DNA from: Polyangiaceae bacterium
Lineage (GTDB): Bacteria; Myxococcota_A; Polyangia; Polyangiales; Polyangiaceae
Direction of reading: 5' to 3'
Assembly: GCA_020846005.1 (NCBI GenBank)
Contig: JADLEQ010000069.1
Span: 1-52,656 of the forward strand
Length of the DNA: 52,656 bases
Shown here: positions 34,905 through 46,311 of the stretch, in pieces
Layout of the letters: each line of letters starts with the position of its first letter
How positions within the stretch are numbered: position 1 is the first letter of the stretch
The notes under the pieces: generated by a model
What the model was told of the DNA's origin: nothing
What the model saw: the letters and a program-made list of their open reading frames with translations, nothing else
Database searches by the model: none
Position numbers and translations under genes: made by a program

Positions 34905-35480
34905 ATGAGAGCTGCGATCTGGTTCGGTTGGGTGTTGGCGGCGCTGGCGGGCACGGCCGCGTGCTCGAGTGAAGACGAAGACGACGGCGGCGGTCCGGCG
35001 GACGGGAGCGCGGGGGCGGACGGGAGCGCGGGGGCGAGCGGGAGCGCCGGCTCGAGCGGGAGCGCCGGCTCGAGCGGGAGCGCGGGGGCGGGCGGGAGCG
35101 CCGGCTCGAGCGGGAGCGCGGGGGCGGGGGGCGGCGGAGGGCCGGGGTGCAGCGGGACCGCGACCGACTGCGCAGCGCAGACGCTCACGAGCTGCGCGCA
35201 GGTCTCGCACTGCACGTGGAGCGTGGTCGGTTCCTGCTCCGGGACCCCCGACCCTTGCAGCACGCACACGAGCCCACCGGCTTGCGGTCAGAGCGGTTGC
35301 ACCTGGAACGCCGCTACGTGCTCTGGAACGCCCAACCCATGCGCCCAGCAAGCGCTGGAGGCGTTCTGCACCTCGGCGGGGTGTACCTGGGCCGGTGGTG
35401 GATGCCAGGGTGCGCAGCCTGCCTGCGGCTCGCTCACGGCGCAGCCGGAGTGCGAGGGCGCCGGCTGCACGTGGCAGTGA
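34905..35480 (+). CDS. Cys-rich repeat lipoprotein
   Basis: A 191-residue lipoprotein. The signal peptide ends in a LAGTAAC lipobox, followed by an acidic patch and a Ser/Gly/Ala linker (SAGSSGSAG units) from about residue 33 to 80. The C-terminal 110 residues hold about four irregular repeats with a C-T-W core (HCTW, GCTW three times) and evenly spaced cysteines that suit disulfides. This is a known style of myxobacterial surface lipoprotein with no assigned function. The linker type matches the lipoprotein at the left edge of the window. No -10 box is visible near the ATG. Confidence 0.8.
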   Translation: MRAAIWFGWVLAALAGTAACSSEDEDDGGGPADGSAGADGSAGASGSAGSSGSAGSSGSAGAGGSAGSSGSAGAGGGGGPGCSGTATDCAAQTLTSCAQVSHCTWSVVGSCSGTPDPCSTHTSPPACGQSGCTWNAATCSGTPNPCAQQALEAFCTSAGCTWAGGGCQGAQPACGSLTAQPECEGAGCTWQ

Positions 35481-35561
35481 GGTCGCGGGTGAGCTCCGCG
35501 CTCGCGGGCGGCGGGCGGGCGGGCGGCGCTCGGCCGCAGGAGGCGACGGGCGCGCGCGCCG

Positions 35562-36182
35562 CTACCGCCGGTGGACGGCGTAGGTCAGGTGAGTGACCCT
35601 CGGGGAGGCCACCGCGACGGCGGGCACCAGGGCAACACGAGCGGCGTCCACGCCCTCGAAGAGCCGGACTCCCGAGCCGAAGAGCACCGGCGACAGCGCG
35701 ATCGAGAACTCGTCGATCCGGCCTGCGTTCAGGTACTCCAGGATCGTCGCGCCGCCGCCCGCGATGCGGACATCGAGGTCGCCGGCGGCCTCACGGGCCC
35801 TTTCGAGCGCCGGCAGGATGCCGTCGTTGACGAAGTGGAACGTGGTGCCACCCGGGCGCACCCACGGGTCCCGCCGCTCGTGGGTCACGACGAAGACCGG
35901 CGTGTGGAACGGCGCCTCCTCGGGCCACATCCGCTCGCCGGCGTCGAACATGCGCTTACCCATGACGCTGGCTCCGGTGCGCTCGAAGGTCTGCCGGAAG
36001 AGGTCGTTGTCGCGTCCTTCTTCACCGCCTTCGCCGAGCTTCAGCCGCTCCCGGAAGTAACGCAGCGGGAAGACCCACTGCTGCAGCTCCATCCACTGCT
36101 TGCCCATCAGCTCGCCGGGAGAACCCGGCGCGATGAACCCATCGAGCGACATCGAGACGCTGAAGAACACCTTGCCCGCCAT
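35562..36182 (-). CDS. RibD/DHFR-like reductase domain protein
   Basis: A 206-residue protein of the dihydrofolate-reductase-like family with the RibD C-terminal domain (YwjB/YyaP type). The N-terminus KVFFSVSMSLDGFIA is diagnostic, followed by SVMGKRMFDAGERMW, FVVTHERRDPWV, and RIAGGGATILEYLNAGRIDEFSIALSPVLFGSGVRLF, the NADPH-binding core. Such proteins are NADPH-dependent reductases of unknown substrate, not true DHFRs or RibD. The length is typical. It seems monocistronic and is not linked to riboflavin genes. Confidence 0.9.
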   Translation of the reverse strand: MAGKVFFSVSMSLDGFIAPGSPGELMGKQWMELQQWVFPLRYFRERLKLGEGGEEGRDNDLFRQTFERTGASVMGKRMFDAGERMWPEEAPFHTPVFVVTHERRDPWVRPGGTTFHFVNDGILPALERAREAAGDLDVRIAGGGATILEYLNAGRIDEFSIALSPVLFGSGVRLFEGVDAARVALVPAVAVASPRVTHLTYAVHRR

Positions 36183-36267
36183 CAGCGCGCCGCTCCCGAC
36201 TCCACGCCACGCGACCTCCCCGAGGCAGCCACGTGCTCCCGATCCGCCGCGCCTCGCCTCGCGCCGG

Positions 36268-37041
36268 TCACGAGCCCTCGCTCCGCGGGGGGCGTGACTT
36301 GCCGAGCGTGGCGTCGACGTAGCCCGCGATCGCGCGGTGGACCTCCGGGCTCTGCCACGCGCTCGTCACGTCGTCGTCCAAGCTCCGCGTCGCGCGGATG
36401 CGCTCCGACGCCGGGGCTCGGAGCGCGCGCTTCGCCAGGGCGAAGCTCGCCGAGGGGATGGCGGCCAGCCGCCGCGCCTCGGCGAACGCGGCCGACTCGA
36501 GCTCCGCGGGCGGGACGAGCGCGTGGACCAGCCCGCAGGCGGCCGCGGCCGCGGGCGGGAGGTTCGCGTGGCTGACGATCAGGCGCGCAGCGACCGCTTC
36601 GCCGACCGCGCAGCGCACGACCTCCAGCGCGGCGACCGGGAAGGGGACGCCGACCGCCAGCTCGGGGACGCCGATCGTCGCGCCGGCCTCCACCATCAGG
36701 CGCCAGTCGCACGCCGCCGCGAGGATGCACCCGCCCGCGATCGCGTGCCCGTTGACGGCCGCCACCACCGGCCGCTCGCACTCGAACAGGGTGACGATCG
36801 CCCGCGACAGCGCGCCGAGGAAGCGTCGCTGGTACTCGGGGCCTTCGCGCAGCAGCCGCGGGAGGTCGACGCCGGCGGAGAAGATGCGGCCCGTGCCCGT
36901 GAGGACCAGCGCGCGCGCGCGCGGCGCCGCGTCCGTCACCGCGCGGGTGAGGGCGTCGCACAGCTCGAGGTCGAGCGCGCTCGCCTTGCCGTGGGCCATG
37001 CGGATCTCGGTGACGTCGTCCCGGGAGCGGAGCTCGAGCAT
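36268..37041 (-). CDS. Enoyl-CoA hydratase/isomerase family protein
   Basis: A 257-residue crotonase-fold protein. RIFSAGVDLPRLL is the CoA oxyanion loop, VNGHAIAGGCILAAACDWRL the second, and the region VPELAVGVPFPVAAL is where crotonases carry catalytic acids. The Glu in TIGVPELAVG is kept, but the usual G-G-T-Q-R segment with the second Glu is replaced by AVGVPFPVAALEVVR. Isomerase or other activity is therefore possible. TAGGAT lies 6 nt before the ATG. It sits 32 bp after the DUF2378 gene on the same strand. Confidence 0.87.
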   Translation of the reverse strand: MLELRSRDDVTEIRMAHGKASALDLELCDALTRAVTDAAPRARALVLTGTGRIFSAGVDLPRLLREGPEYQRRFLGALSRAIVTLFECERPVVAAVNGHAIAGGCILAAACDWRLMVEAGATIGVPELAVGVPFPVAALEVVRCAVGEAVAARLIVSHANLPPAAAAACGLVHALVPPAELESAAFAEARRLAAIPSASFALAKRALRAPASERIRATRSLDDDVTSAWQSPEVHRAIAGYVDATLGKSRPPRSEGS

Positions 37042-37073
37042 CGCGGGATCCTAGGCCCAGAGCCAGCGGACGC

Positions 37074-37628
37074 TCAACTCCACCCGACCTCGAGCTCGAA
37101 GTCCCCGCGGCGGGCGGCTCGCACCGGCGTCACCGTGACGCCGCGGCCGCCGCAGGTGTCGAGCAGATACCCGACGCTGCCCACGCACTCGGCGCGGGTG
37201 TACGGCCCGGCCTCGGCGAACTCGCCCCAGCGGAACCGATGCCGGCGCGGCGCCACCTCCCGGTGCGCGATCTCGGCGCCGCGGAAGTAGCTGCGGAACA
37301 CGCGATCGGCGTAGCGCACCAGCAGCTCTGGCGTCCCGAAGCCGAGCACGAACCGCACGATCCCCTTGAGATCGATCTCCGTCGTGCGCCGGCCGAGGCT
37401 GCGCGCCCGCGCGATGCCGCCCCCTAGCGTCGCCTGCAGCGCCTCGTGCATCAGCTCGTACTGGCTCACCGGGAAGAACCCCATGCGGGTGAGCTCGCCG
37501 CGCTCGATCCGCTCGCGGAGCTCCGTCGGGAGGCGCGCGACGACGGCGCGCACCGCCGGCTCCCCCTCGCCCGCCTCGACCGCCTCGAGGAACGAATGAA
37601 ACGCCGCCCCGCGAATCTCCACCGACAT
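37074..37628 (-). CDS. DUF2378/TIGR02265 family protein
   Basis: A 184-residue protein whose size and core (GIARARSLGRRTTEIDLKGIVRFVLGFGTPELLVRYADRVFRSYFRGAEIAHR) match the myxobacterial DUF2378/TIGR02265 family as I remember it, a large paralogous set with no known role. It also carries the family's aromatic/Glu C-terminus (RGDFELEVGWS). No signal or membrane segment. TAGGCT lies 9 nt before the ATG. It helps place the organism among the myxobacteria. It could be transcribed with the enoyl-CoA hydratase gene 32 bp downstream, though that gene has its own box. Confidence 0.8.
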   Translation of the reverse strand: MSVEIRGAAFHSFLEAVEAGEGEPAVRAVVARLPTELRERIERGELTRMGFFPVSQYELMHEALQATLGGGIARARSLGRRTTEIDLKGIVRFVLGFGTPELLVRYADRVFRSYFRGAEIAHREVAPRRHRFRWGEFAEAGPYTRAECVGSVGYLLDTCGGRGVTVTPVRAARRGDFELEVGWS

Positions 37629-37775
37629 CGCGCACGGAGCCTAGCACAGCGGGCGGGCGAGGCGCTGGCCCCGGTCTCCGACCGGGCCCAGGGCGGGGAT
37701 TCCGCCGTGGCCGCGGCCCCGGATCCGCCCCGCTGCTTGCTCCGCCGCCGCGCGGCAGGCTAGCGATCGCTCTGC

Positions 37776-40369
<2,594 letters not shown>

Positions 40370-40373
<4 letters not shown>

Positions 40374-41158
40374 GCGACGAGGAGCCCGTCCGTGTGGAGC
40401 GCCGCGGCGGCGCGGCGATCCTGACCCTGGATCGCCCCGAGCGGCTGAACGCCCTGTCGCGTGCGACCCTCGGAGCGCTCGGACGCATCGGCGCCGAGCT
40501 CGGGGCGGATCGGACGCTCCGCGCCGTCGTCCTCACGGGCGCGGGAGAGAAGGCGTTCTGCGCGGGCGCGGATCTGAAGGAGCGCCAGGCGATGACTCCG
40601 GACGACGTGCGGCGCCAGCTCGGACTCTACCGAACCGAGCTCGGTTGGCTGGACCGCTCGCCGGTCCCCGTGGTCGCCGCGCTGAACGGCGTGGCGCTCG
40701 GCGGCGGGCTCGAGCTCGCGCTGCTGTGCGATCTGCGCGTCGCCGCGCCGCACGCCCTGCTCGGCCTCCCCGAGACGACCCTCGGCATCATCCCCGGGGC
40801 GGGGGGTACGCAGCGGCTGCCGCGCGTCGTCGGCGAGGCGCGCGCCAAGGAGCTGATCTTGCTCGGGCGCCGGCTGAGCGCGGCGGAGGCGCTCGCGATC
40901 GGGCTCGTGAACCGCGTCTCGCCCGAGGGGACGCCGGTCGTCGACGACGCGCTCGCGTTCCTCGCGCCGGTGCTCGCCGGAGCGCCCATCGCGCAGGCCG
41001 CGGCGCTCGCCGCGATCGACGCGTCGTTCGAGGTGCCGCTCGCGCGGGGGCTCGAGATCGAGCGCGCGCTCTACGACGAGTGCCTCCGGAGCGACGACCG
41101 CGACGAGGCGCTCCGGGCCATGGCCGAGAAGCGGAGGCCGTCGTTTCGGGGGCGGTGA
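40370..41158 (+). CDS. Enoyl-CoA hydratase/methylglutaconyl-CoA hydratase-like
   Basis: A 262-residue crotonase. EKAFCAGADLKERQAM is the oxyanion-loop segment, NGVALGGGLELALLCDLRV the second, and LPETTLGIIPGAGGTQRLPRVVG holds the catalytic Glu with the full G-G-T-Q-R-L-P sequence. The A-G-A-D-L-K-E-R motif and overall sequence are close to the AUH-type methylglutaconyl-CoA hydratases of leucine breakdown, though general enoyl-CoA hydration fits too. The ATG overlaps the aminopeptidase stop, so translation is coupled. Unlike the paralogue at complement 36268..37041, its catalytic segment is intact. Confidence 0.92.
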
Positions 41159-41170
41159 GCGCGGCGGACG

Positions 41171-41983
41171 CTACGGGGAGGCGGGCGGCCCGGCGCAGCG
41201 GGCGGCGAACGCGGCGACGCGGTCCTCGAGGAGGTCGGCGTCGAGGTCGAGCGTGGCGAGGTGGAAGGAGCGCTCGAGGACGAGCTCCTCGACCTGCGCC
41301 TCGCGGGCGAGGCGGGCGATGGCGCGAGAGTTGGCCGGCGGGACGCTGTGGTCCTGAGCGGACCACGCGACGAGGACGGGCGCGTGGAGGTGGCCGAGGT
41401 CTTCTCGGAGGCGAGGCAGCTCGCGGAGCAGGCTGTTCCCCGCCGCGGCGGGCACCCAGGCGTACGCGCGCTCGTCGACGCCGGGCCTCGCGGCGTCGTT
41501 CTCGACCAGGCCGGCCGCGCTCGCGGGGACGACCGGGAGCACCTTCTCGAGCAGGGGCGCGAGCCGGGCGAGCAGCCCCTCGCGATCGAGCACGGGGGCG
41601 TTGATGGGGACGACGCCGGCGATCTTCGCGTCGCGGCACGCCACGTCGAGCACCAGGGCGCCGCCCATCGAGAGGCCGACGAGGAGGACGTGGTGCGCGC
41701 GCTCGCGGACCCGCGCGACCGCCGCCTCCACCTCGGCGCGCCAGTCCGTGTAGCGCGTCCGCGCCATGTCGCGCCAGTGCGTGCCGTGCCCGGGCAGGCG
41801 GGGCACCTCGATGGCGAAGCCGCGGCGCGCGAGGGCCTCGCCGAACGGACGCGTCGAGCACGGGTTACCAGTGAACCCGTGCACCACCACGATCCCGATC
41901 CGCCCGAGCGCGCCCTCGCCCGGACTCGACCAGGCCTCCGCGCCGGCCAGCACGGGGTGACGCTCGGCGGGGTGGCGAGGCAC
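41171..41983 (-). CDS. Alpha/beta hydrolase (carboxylesterase/monoacylglycerol lipase-like)
   Basis: A 270-residue cytosolic esterase. VVVHGFTGNP is the oxyanion-hole strand, LVGLSMGGALVL the nucleophile elbow (G-x-S-x-G), SAQDHSVPP carries the catalytic Asp and RSFHLATLDLD the catalytic His. The combination H-G-F-T-G plus L-S-M-G-G and S-x-H-x-x-T-x-D is characteristic of Est30-type carboxylesterases. The start is GTG 41983; no box or ribosome site is evident. Its stop is 12 bp from the convergent hydratase stop. Confidence 0.9.
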   Translation of the reverse strand: MPRHPAERHPVLAGAEAWSSPGEGALGRIGIVVVHGFTGNPCSTRPFGEALARRGFAIEVPRLPGHGTHWRDMARTRYTDWRAEVEAAVARVRERAHHVLLVGLSMGGALVLDVACRDAKIAGVVPINAPVLDREGLLARLAPLLEKVLPVVPASAAGLVENDAARPGVDERAYAWVPAAAGNSLLRELPRLREDLGHLHAPVLVAWSAQDHSVPPANSRAIARLAREAQVEELVLERSFHLATLDLDADLLEDRVAAFAARCAGPPASP

Positions 41984-42083
41984 GGCGCGGGCATCGTGCC
42001 ACGCGCCGCCTCGCGCGGACAGGGAGGGCGGTCGCCGGCCGGCCCCGCTGGCGGCCGGCGCGTGGCGGCCCTACGCCTCGGGC

Positions 42084-43616
42084 GTGCTGGCGCCGCGCTG
42101 GGATCGGGCGAGCGTGGCCGTCGTCGGCGGCGCGTGCGCGGCCAAGGCCGGCGTCCACCTCGCGCTGGTCGACCGGTACGGCTACCACGGCGACGAGCTT
42201 TACTTCCTCGAGTGCGGGCGCCGCCTGGCGTTCGGCTACGTGGATCATCCGCCGCTCATCCCGTGGCTCGCGCGGGCGGCGGACGCGCTCGGCGGTGGGC
42301 TCCTCGTGCTGCGTCTCCCGGCGATCGCGGCCGGGGTCGGGACGCTCTGGATCACCTCGCTCTTCGTGCGCGCGCTCGGCGGCGGGTGGCGGGCGCAGCT
42401 CGTCGCGCTGCTCTCGCTCCTCCTCGCGCCGGCGCACCTGCGGATGGGCGCGATGCTCGACATCCCCGTCGTCGAGGGGTTCCTCTGCGCGCTGGTCGCC
42501 TGGCTCGTGTGGCGAGCGGCGGCCACGGGGCGAACCCGCACCTGGGTCTTGGCCGGGCTGGCGCTCGGCGCGGCGGGGCTGGCGAAGCACTCGTCGCTCG
42601 CGTTCGGCGCGGCGCTCGGGCTGGGGATGCTCCTCGTGGAAGGGCGCGGCCTGCTTCGGGCGCGCGGGCCGTGGCTCGGCGCCGGCGCGGCGTTGCTCGT
42701 CGTCGCGCCGAACCTCGCGTGGCAGTTCACGCACGGCCTCCCGACGCTGGAGTTCATGGGCGCGATGCGCAGAGAGCTCGGCGCCCACCAGGGCCCGGCG
42801 CTCTTCCTCGCCGGCCAGCTGCTCTACTTTCACCCGCTGGCGGTCCCGGTCTGGGGGGCGGGGCTCGTCAGCGCGCTCCGCGGCCAGCGCGCGGCGAGGC
42901 CGTTCGCCATCGCCTTTCTCGCGCTCGCCGCGGTCTACGTCGCGACGAGCGGCAAGCCCTACTACCTGGCGAGCGCGTACCCTCCGGTGCTCGCCGCGGG
43001 CGCCGTCGCGCTCGAGCGGTGGCGCGAGCGCGCCGTCGCGGGCTGGCGCGCGCTCGTGGCGGCGCTCGCCGTGACGGGGGCCGGGCTCGGGCTGGTGGCG
43101 CTGCCCGCGCTGCCGCTCACCACCGTCGACAGCGTCACCGGCGCGCTGTTCGGCTGGGCCGTCCGCCCCATCGATCTCACGCACGACCTGCACGCGATGT
43201 ACGGCTGGCGCGAGCACGCCGCCGCCATCGACCATGCCCTCGCGTCGCTGCCCGAGCCCGAGCGTGGCGACGCGCTCGTGCTCGCGGGTACGTACTCCCA
43301 GGCCGCCGCGCTGAACCGCCTGCGGCGCCCTGGGGCGCCGCGCGCCGTGAGCGGCCACATGACCTACCACCTCTGGGGACCCGGGCGCGCGCGCGCTCCC
43401 GTTCTGGTGGCGTACGGGGTCCCCCTGTCGATCCTCGAGCGGCACTACGCGCGCTGCGCCGAAGTCGGCAGGGTCGACGCCCCGCTCGCTCGCCCCCACG
43501 ACACCGACCTCCCGATCCACGCGTGCCGGGAGCCGCTCGACGAGCTGCCCGCGCTGTGGGCCGACGTCCGCCGCTACCGCCAGCGGTGGGATCCGCCGGG
43601 GGTCGCGGCGCGATGA
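42084..43616 (+). CDS. GT-C membrane glycosyltransferase (ArnT/PMT-like, GT39)
   Basis: A 510-residue integral membrane protein with about ten hydrophobic helices and a soluble C-terminal domain. The N-terminal loop GYHGDELYFLECGRRLAFGYVDHPPLIPWLAR contains the catalytic D-E motif and the HPPL seen in ArnT/PMT_2 enzymes, which use polyprenyl-phosphate sugars on the outer face of the membrane. The acceptor could be lipid A, a glycolipid or protein. The GTG start follows TACGCC by 6 nt. It stands alone and converges with the Cys-rich lipoprotein gene. Confidence 0.85.
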   Translation: MLAPRWDRASVAVVGGACAAKAGVHLALVDRYGYHGDELYFLECGRRLAFGYVDHPPLIPWLARAADALGGGLLVLRLPAIAAGVGTLWITSLFVRALGGGWRAQLVALLSLLLAPAHLRMGAMLDIPVVEGFLCALVAWLVWRAAATGRTRTWVLAGLALGAAGLAKHSSLAFGAALGLGMLLVEGRGLLRARGPWLGAGAALLVVAPNLAWQFTHGLPTLEFMGAMRRELGAHQGPALFLAGQLLYFHPLAVPVWGAGLVSALRGQRAARPFAIAFLALAAVYVATSGKPYYLASAYPPVLAAGAVALERWRERAVAGWRALVAALAVTGAGLGLVALPALPLTTVDSVTGALFGWAVRPIDLTHDLHAMYGWREHAAAIDHALASLPEPERGDALVLAGTYSQAAALNRLRRPGAPRAVSGHMTYHLWGPGRARAPVLVAYGVPLSILERHYARCAEVGRVDAPLARPHDTDLPIHACREPLDELPALWADVRRYRQRWDPPGVAAR

Positions 43617-43662
43617 GCGCCGCGACGCACGCGCGCGTGCCTGCCGAGCGCGCGCTCGTCCG

Positions 43663-44409
43663 TCACGCCTCGATCGCCGCGGTCCACGCCTCCAGACAGC
43701 GCGCGATGGACGGGCAGTCGGGCTCCTCGAGGCACTGCTCGGCGGCGTCCCTGACGTCGTCGCGCAGCCACGCCGCCTGCGCGTTCAGCGCGTCCACGCC
43801 GTCCTGCGTGCACCCCATCCCGAAGATGTCGCAGCGGGCGTTCAGCCCGAGGCAGAGATCGAGGCCCCAGCGCGTGGGCGCGGGGTCGCAGAGCCCGGGG
43901 TCGCCCGTGCAGTCGGTCGCCTCGACGCAGGCGTAGGACGCCTTCACCTCCGGCCGCTCGATCCGCGCGTAGTGGTCGCAGAGCTCCAGGTCGACGGTGG
44001 CACCGCAGCCCTCCCACTTCCGTAACGAGCGAGCGCACGCCTCCAGGATCTCTGGATCGGCGGCACCCACCAGCTGGAACTCGTAGCGCGGGTCGGCGCA
44101 GGCGTCCCCCGTGCAGGTCGCACACCTCCTCCCGCTGCACGCCTCGACGCAGGCGTACGCCACGTCGTAGGGCGCGTTCCTGCAGGAGTCGAAGCAGTCG
44201 TCGCTCGACCGACCGCACCGCTCGAACTCGGCCTCGCAGACCGTCTGCACGCACTCGGCGCGCCGCGCGAGCGCCTGCGGCGCGGGAGCGGGCCCGGGCG
44301 ACGAGGAGTCGTCCACCGGCAGGGCGAGATCGACGAGGCAGCCGGCGGCGGCGGCGGGGAGGGAGACGAGGAGACCAGCGAAGAGCCAGGGAGCGCGGTG
44401 CGAGGACAT
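43663..44409 (-). CDS. Cys-rich lipoprotein
   Basis: A 248-residue lipoprotein: signal peptide MSSHRAPWLFAGLLVSLPAAAAGC with a lipobox, a Pro/Ser linker, then a domain with more than 20 cysteines, several in pairs such as CATCTGDAC and CDPAP. It carries no recognised catalytic motif. The frame is open upstream to 44487, but ATG 44409 starts the signal peptide and has GGAGG 6 nt before it. It is the last gene of a cluster with the ceramidase-like and GT-C-like genes, 74 bp after the latter. It looks like a surface protein of the myxobacterial Cys-rich type. Confidence 0.78.
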   Translation of the reverse strand: MSSHRAPWLFAGLLVSLPAAAAGCLVDLALPVDDSSSPGPAPAPQALARRAECVQTVCEAEFERCGRSSDDCFDSCRNAPYDVAYACVEACSGRRCATCTGDACADPRYEFQLVGAADPEILEACARSLRKWEGCGATVDLELCDHYARIERPEVKASYACVEATDCTGDPGLCDPAPTRWGLDLCLGLNARCDIFGMGCTQDGVDALNAQAAWLRDDVRDAAEQCLEEPDCPSIARCLEAWTAAIEA

Positions 44410-44483
44410 CGGAACCTCCGTGATGGACCGCTCCATCGGCCGTGCTCGGCGCCCGTTTCCTGGTTTCTCGGCGCGACCCTGCG

Positions 44484-46310
44484 TCACGGGACGCCGAACA
44501 CGCGGCGTGTCGACCCGAACGGCAGCTTGGCCAGGGGCTCGACCTCGGCGGTCGCGCCGGTGGCCGGCAGCGCGAACCGCTCGAAGCGATCTCCCGTCCA
44601 GCGGCGCCAGACGTGGGACGGGTCGTCGAGCGGTCGGTCCGTCCGGACGAGCACCGCGCGAGGCAGCGAGTCCTGCCCGACCTCCTCCACCACCACCGTG
44701 ACGCCCGACAGGCGCACGGCGTGCCCGGGCGGCAGCGGGCGCGAGACGTCGTGGAGCATCCGGTTCGCGATCGAGTCGAAGAAGCCGCCGTCCGCCCGCA
44801 GGCGCAGCGTCCGATCATCGATCCGTGTGACGGCGGCCGCTCCGGTGCCTGGGTAGAGGACCCGCACGCGGGGGGGGGCGCGGCGGAGTCGCGCGCCGAG
44901 CTGCACCGTGAGGCCGCCGAAGCCCGCGTCGGGCACCGTCACGAGGAAGAGCTGCTGCTCCGGACCCACCCCCAGGAACGCGGTGTCGACCCCGGCGCGA
45001 AGCGAGGACTCATAGGGCACGAAGGTGCGAGCGCGCACCGTCGCCAGCGCCGCGGTGAGCAGCGCCTGCACGGTGACGATCCACGCGAGCCCCGCCCCGG
45101 CGCCCAGGCGACGCCACCTCGGCACGCGCGGATCCCTGGTGTCCGCGAGCCAACGCGCGCCCGCGAGGCCCAGCACGCCCGCGGCCGCCAGGCTCGGGAC
45201 GAGCAGCACGCGCTCGGACGACACCACGGTGCACGTAGCGGACGTGGCCAGCGCTCCCCCCGCCCACCAGAGCGGCGCGCTCCGCGCCTCCGACGCCGCG
45301 CGCCCCAGCACCGTGAGCGCGCCCGCCCCGAGGACGACCGCGACCGCGACCGCGACCGCGGCCGGCGCGAGCGCCGCCGCTGCGTACCAGCCGTCCGCCG
45401 CCGGCCACACGAGCAGCCCGAGCATGGACGCGCCGAACCGCACGGGGAGCTCCGCCAGGAACGTCTGCGGCGACCCGAGCGGCGACACGTACACGGACGA
45501 TCCGCGCGCGCCGTAGCCCGCCAGCGCGTAGAACGCCGCCCACGCGAGCGTCACCAGCGCCGCCGGCGCCAGCGCGCGCCCCCGAGCGCGCCACCCGCGC
45601 TCGGTGACGAGCGCGTGCGCGACGACGAGCAGCGCCGCCCCGAGCGCCGTCTCGCCGCCGAGGTACGCCACGGCGAGCAGGACCGGGGCCGCCACCGCCG
45701 CGACCGCGCTGCCGTCGCGCCGCCAGCGGTCGTGCGCGACGAACGCGAACAACCCGAGCGCGGCCGACACCACGGCGGGGCGGTTCGAGATCCAGCCCGC
45801 GGCCAGGGCCTTGCCGTCGTCGGTGGCGAACACGGCGAGGGCGAGCAGGAACGCCGCCGAGGGCCCGAGCAGGCGCCGGAGCGCGATCCCCCCCGCGACG
45901 ATGAGCGCCGCAAGCCACGCGAGCCCGTGCGCCCGGATGAGCTGGATCCCGGCGGCCCCGGAGAGCCCGGTCGCGCGCGCCACGAGCGCGTCGAGCTGGA
46001 GCAGCCAGGTGCCGAGTGGGCGAAAGAACACGATCCGGAGCTCCGGATCCGAGAACCACGGGACGAAGCCCGCCTCGCGCGCCGCCACGTTGGCGCGGCT
46101 CGGATCGGGCGCCGCGTGGAACGGCCACGGATCGAAGGCCCGCGCCGTCGCGTCGAGCACGATGCCCCAGTCCTCGCCCTGCAGCCCGTCCGTGAGCGAC
46201 GGCGCCGCGAGCGCCACGGCGAGCGCCGCGGCGGCGAACGGCCACCCGGGCCACCGCGCCACCTGCGCGAGCGTGGCGGGTGCGTTCGGTGGCGCGCTCG
46301 GCTCGCTCAC
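44484..46310 (-). CDS. Polytopic membrane protein, GT-C-like
   Basis: A 608-residue integral membrane protein with about ten to twelve hydrophobic helices up to residue 410 and a soluble C-terminal domain of about 190 residues. The first luminal loop has GEDWG and FFRPLGTWLLQLDA, a layout found in GT-C glycosyltransferases and related bacterial membrane proteins, where an acidic pair near TM1 is catalytic. Confidence in actual transferase activity is limited. The GTG start lies 1 bp after the ceramidase-like stop, so they are co-transcribed and possibly coupled. Confidence 0.65.
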   Translation of the reverse strand: MSEPSAPPNAPATLAQVARWPGWPFAAAALAVALAAPSLTDGLQGEDWGIVLDATARAFDPWPFHAAPDPSRANVAAREAGFVPWFSDPELRIVFFRPLGTWLLQLDALVARATGLSGAAGIQLIRAHGLAWLAALIVAGGIALRRLLGPSAAFLLALAVFATDDGKALAAGWISNRPAVVSAALGLFAFVAHDRWRRDGSAVAAVAAPVLLAVAYLGGETALGAALLVVAHALVTERGWRARGRALAPAALVTLAWAAFYALAGYGARGSSVYVSPLGSPQTFLAELPVRFGASMLGLLVWPAADGWYAAAALAPAAVAVAVAVVLGAGALTVLGRAASEARSAPLWWAGGALATSATCTVVSSERVLLVPSLAAAGVLGLAGARWLADTRDPRVPRWRRLGAGAGLAWIVTVQALLTAALATVRARTFVPYESSLRAGVDTAFLGVGPEQQLFLVTVPDAGFGGLTVQLGARLRRAPPRVRVLYPGTGAAAVTRIDDRTLRLRADGGFFDSIANRMLHDVSRPLPPGHAVRLSGVTVVVEEVGQDSLPRAVLVRTDRPLDDPSHVWRRWTGDRFERFALPATGATAEVEPLAKLPFGSTRRVFGVP

Positions 46311-46311
46311 G

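Noticed and set aside
34524-35351. Minus-strand frames over the repeat array and Cys-rich lipoprotein with repeated residues.
   Set aside because: The repetition comes from the DNA repeats read in the wrong frame. There is no start, signal or motif.
43627-43640. Palindrome GCACGCGCGCGTGC between convergent genes as terminator.
   Set aside because: No loop and alternating GC only. Such palindromes are expected by chance here.
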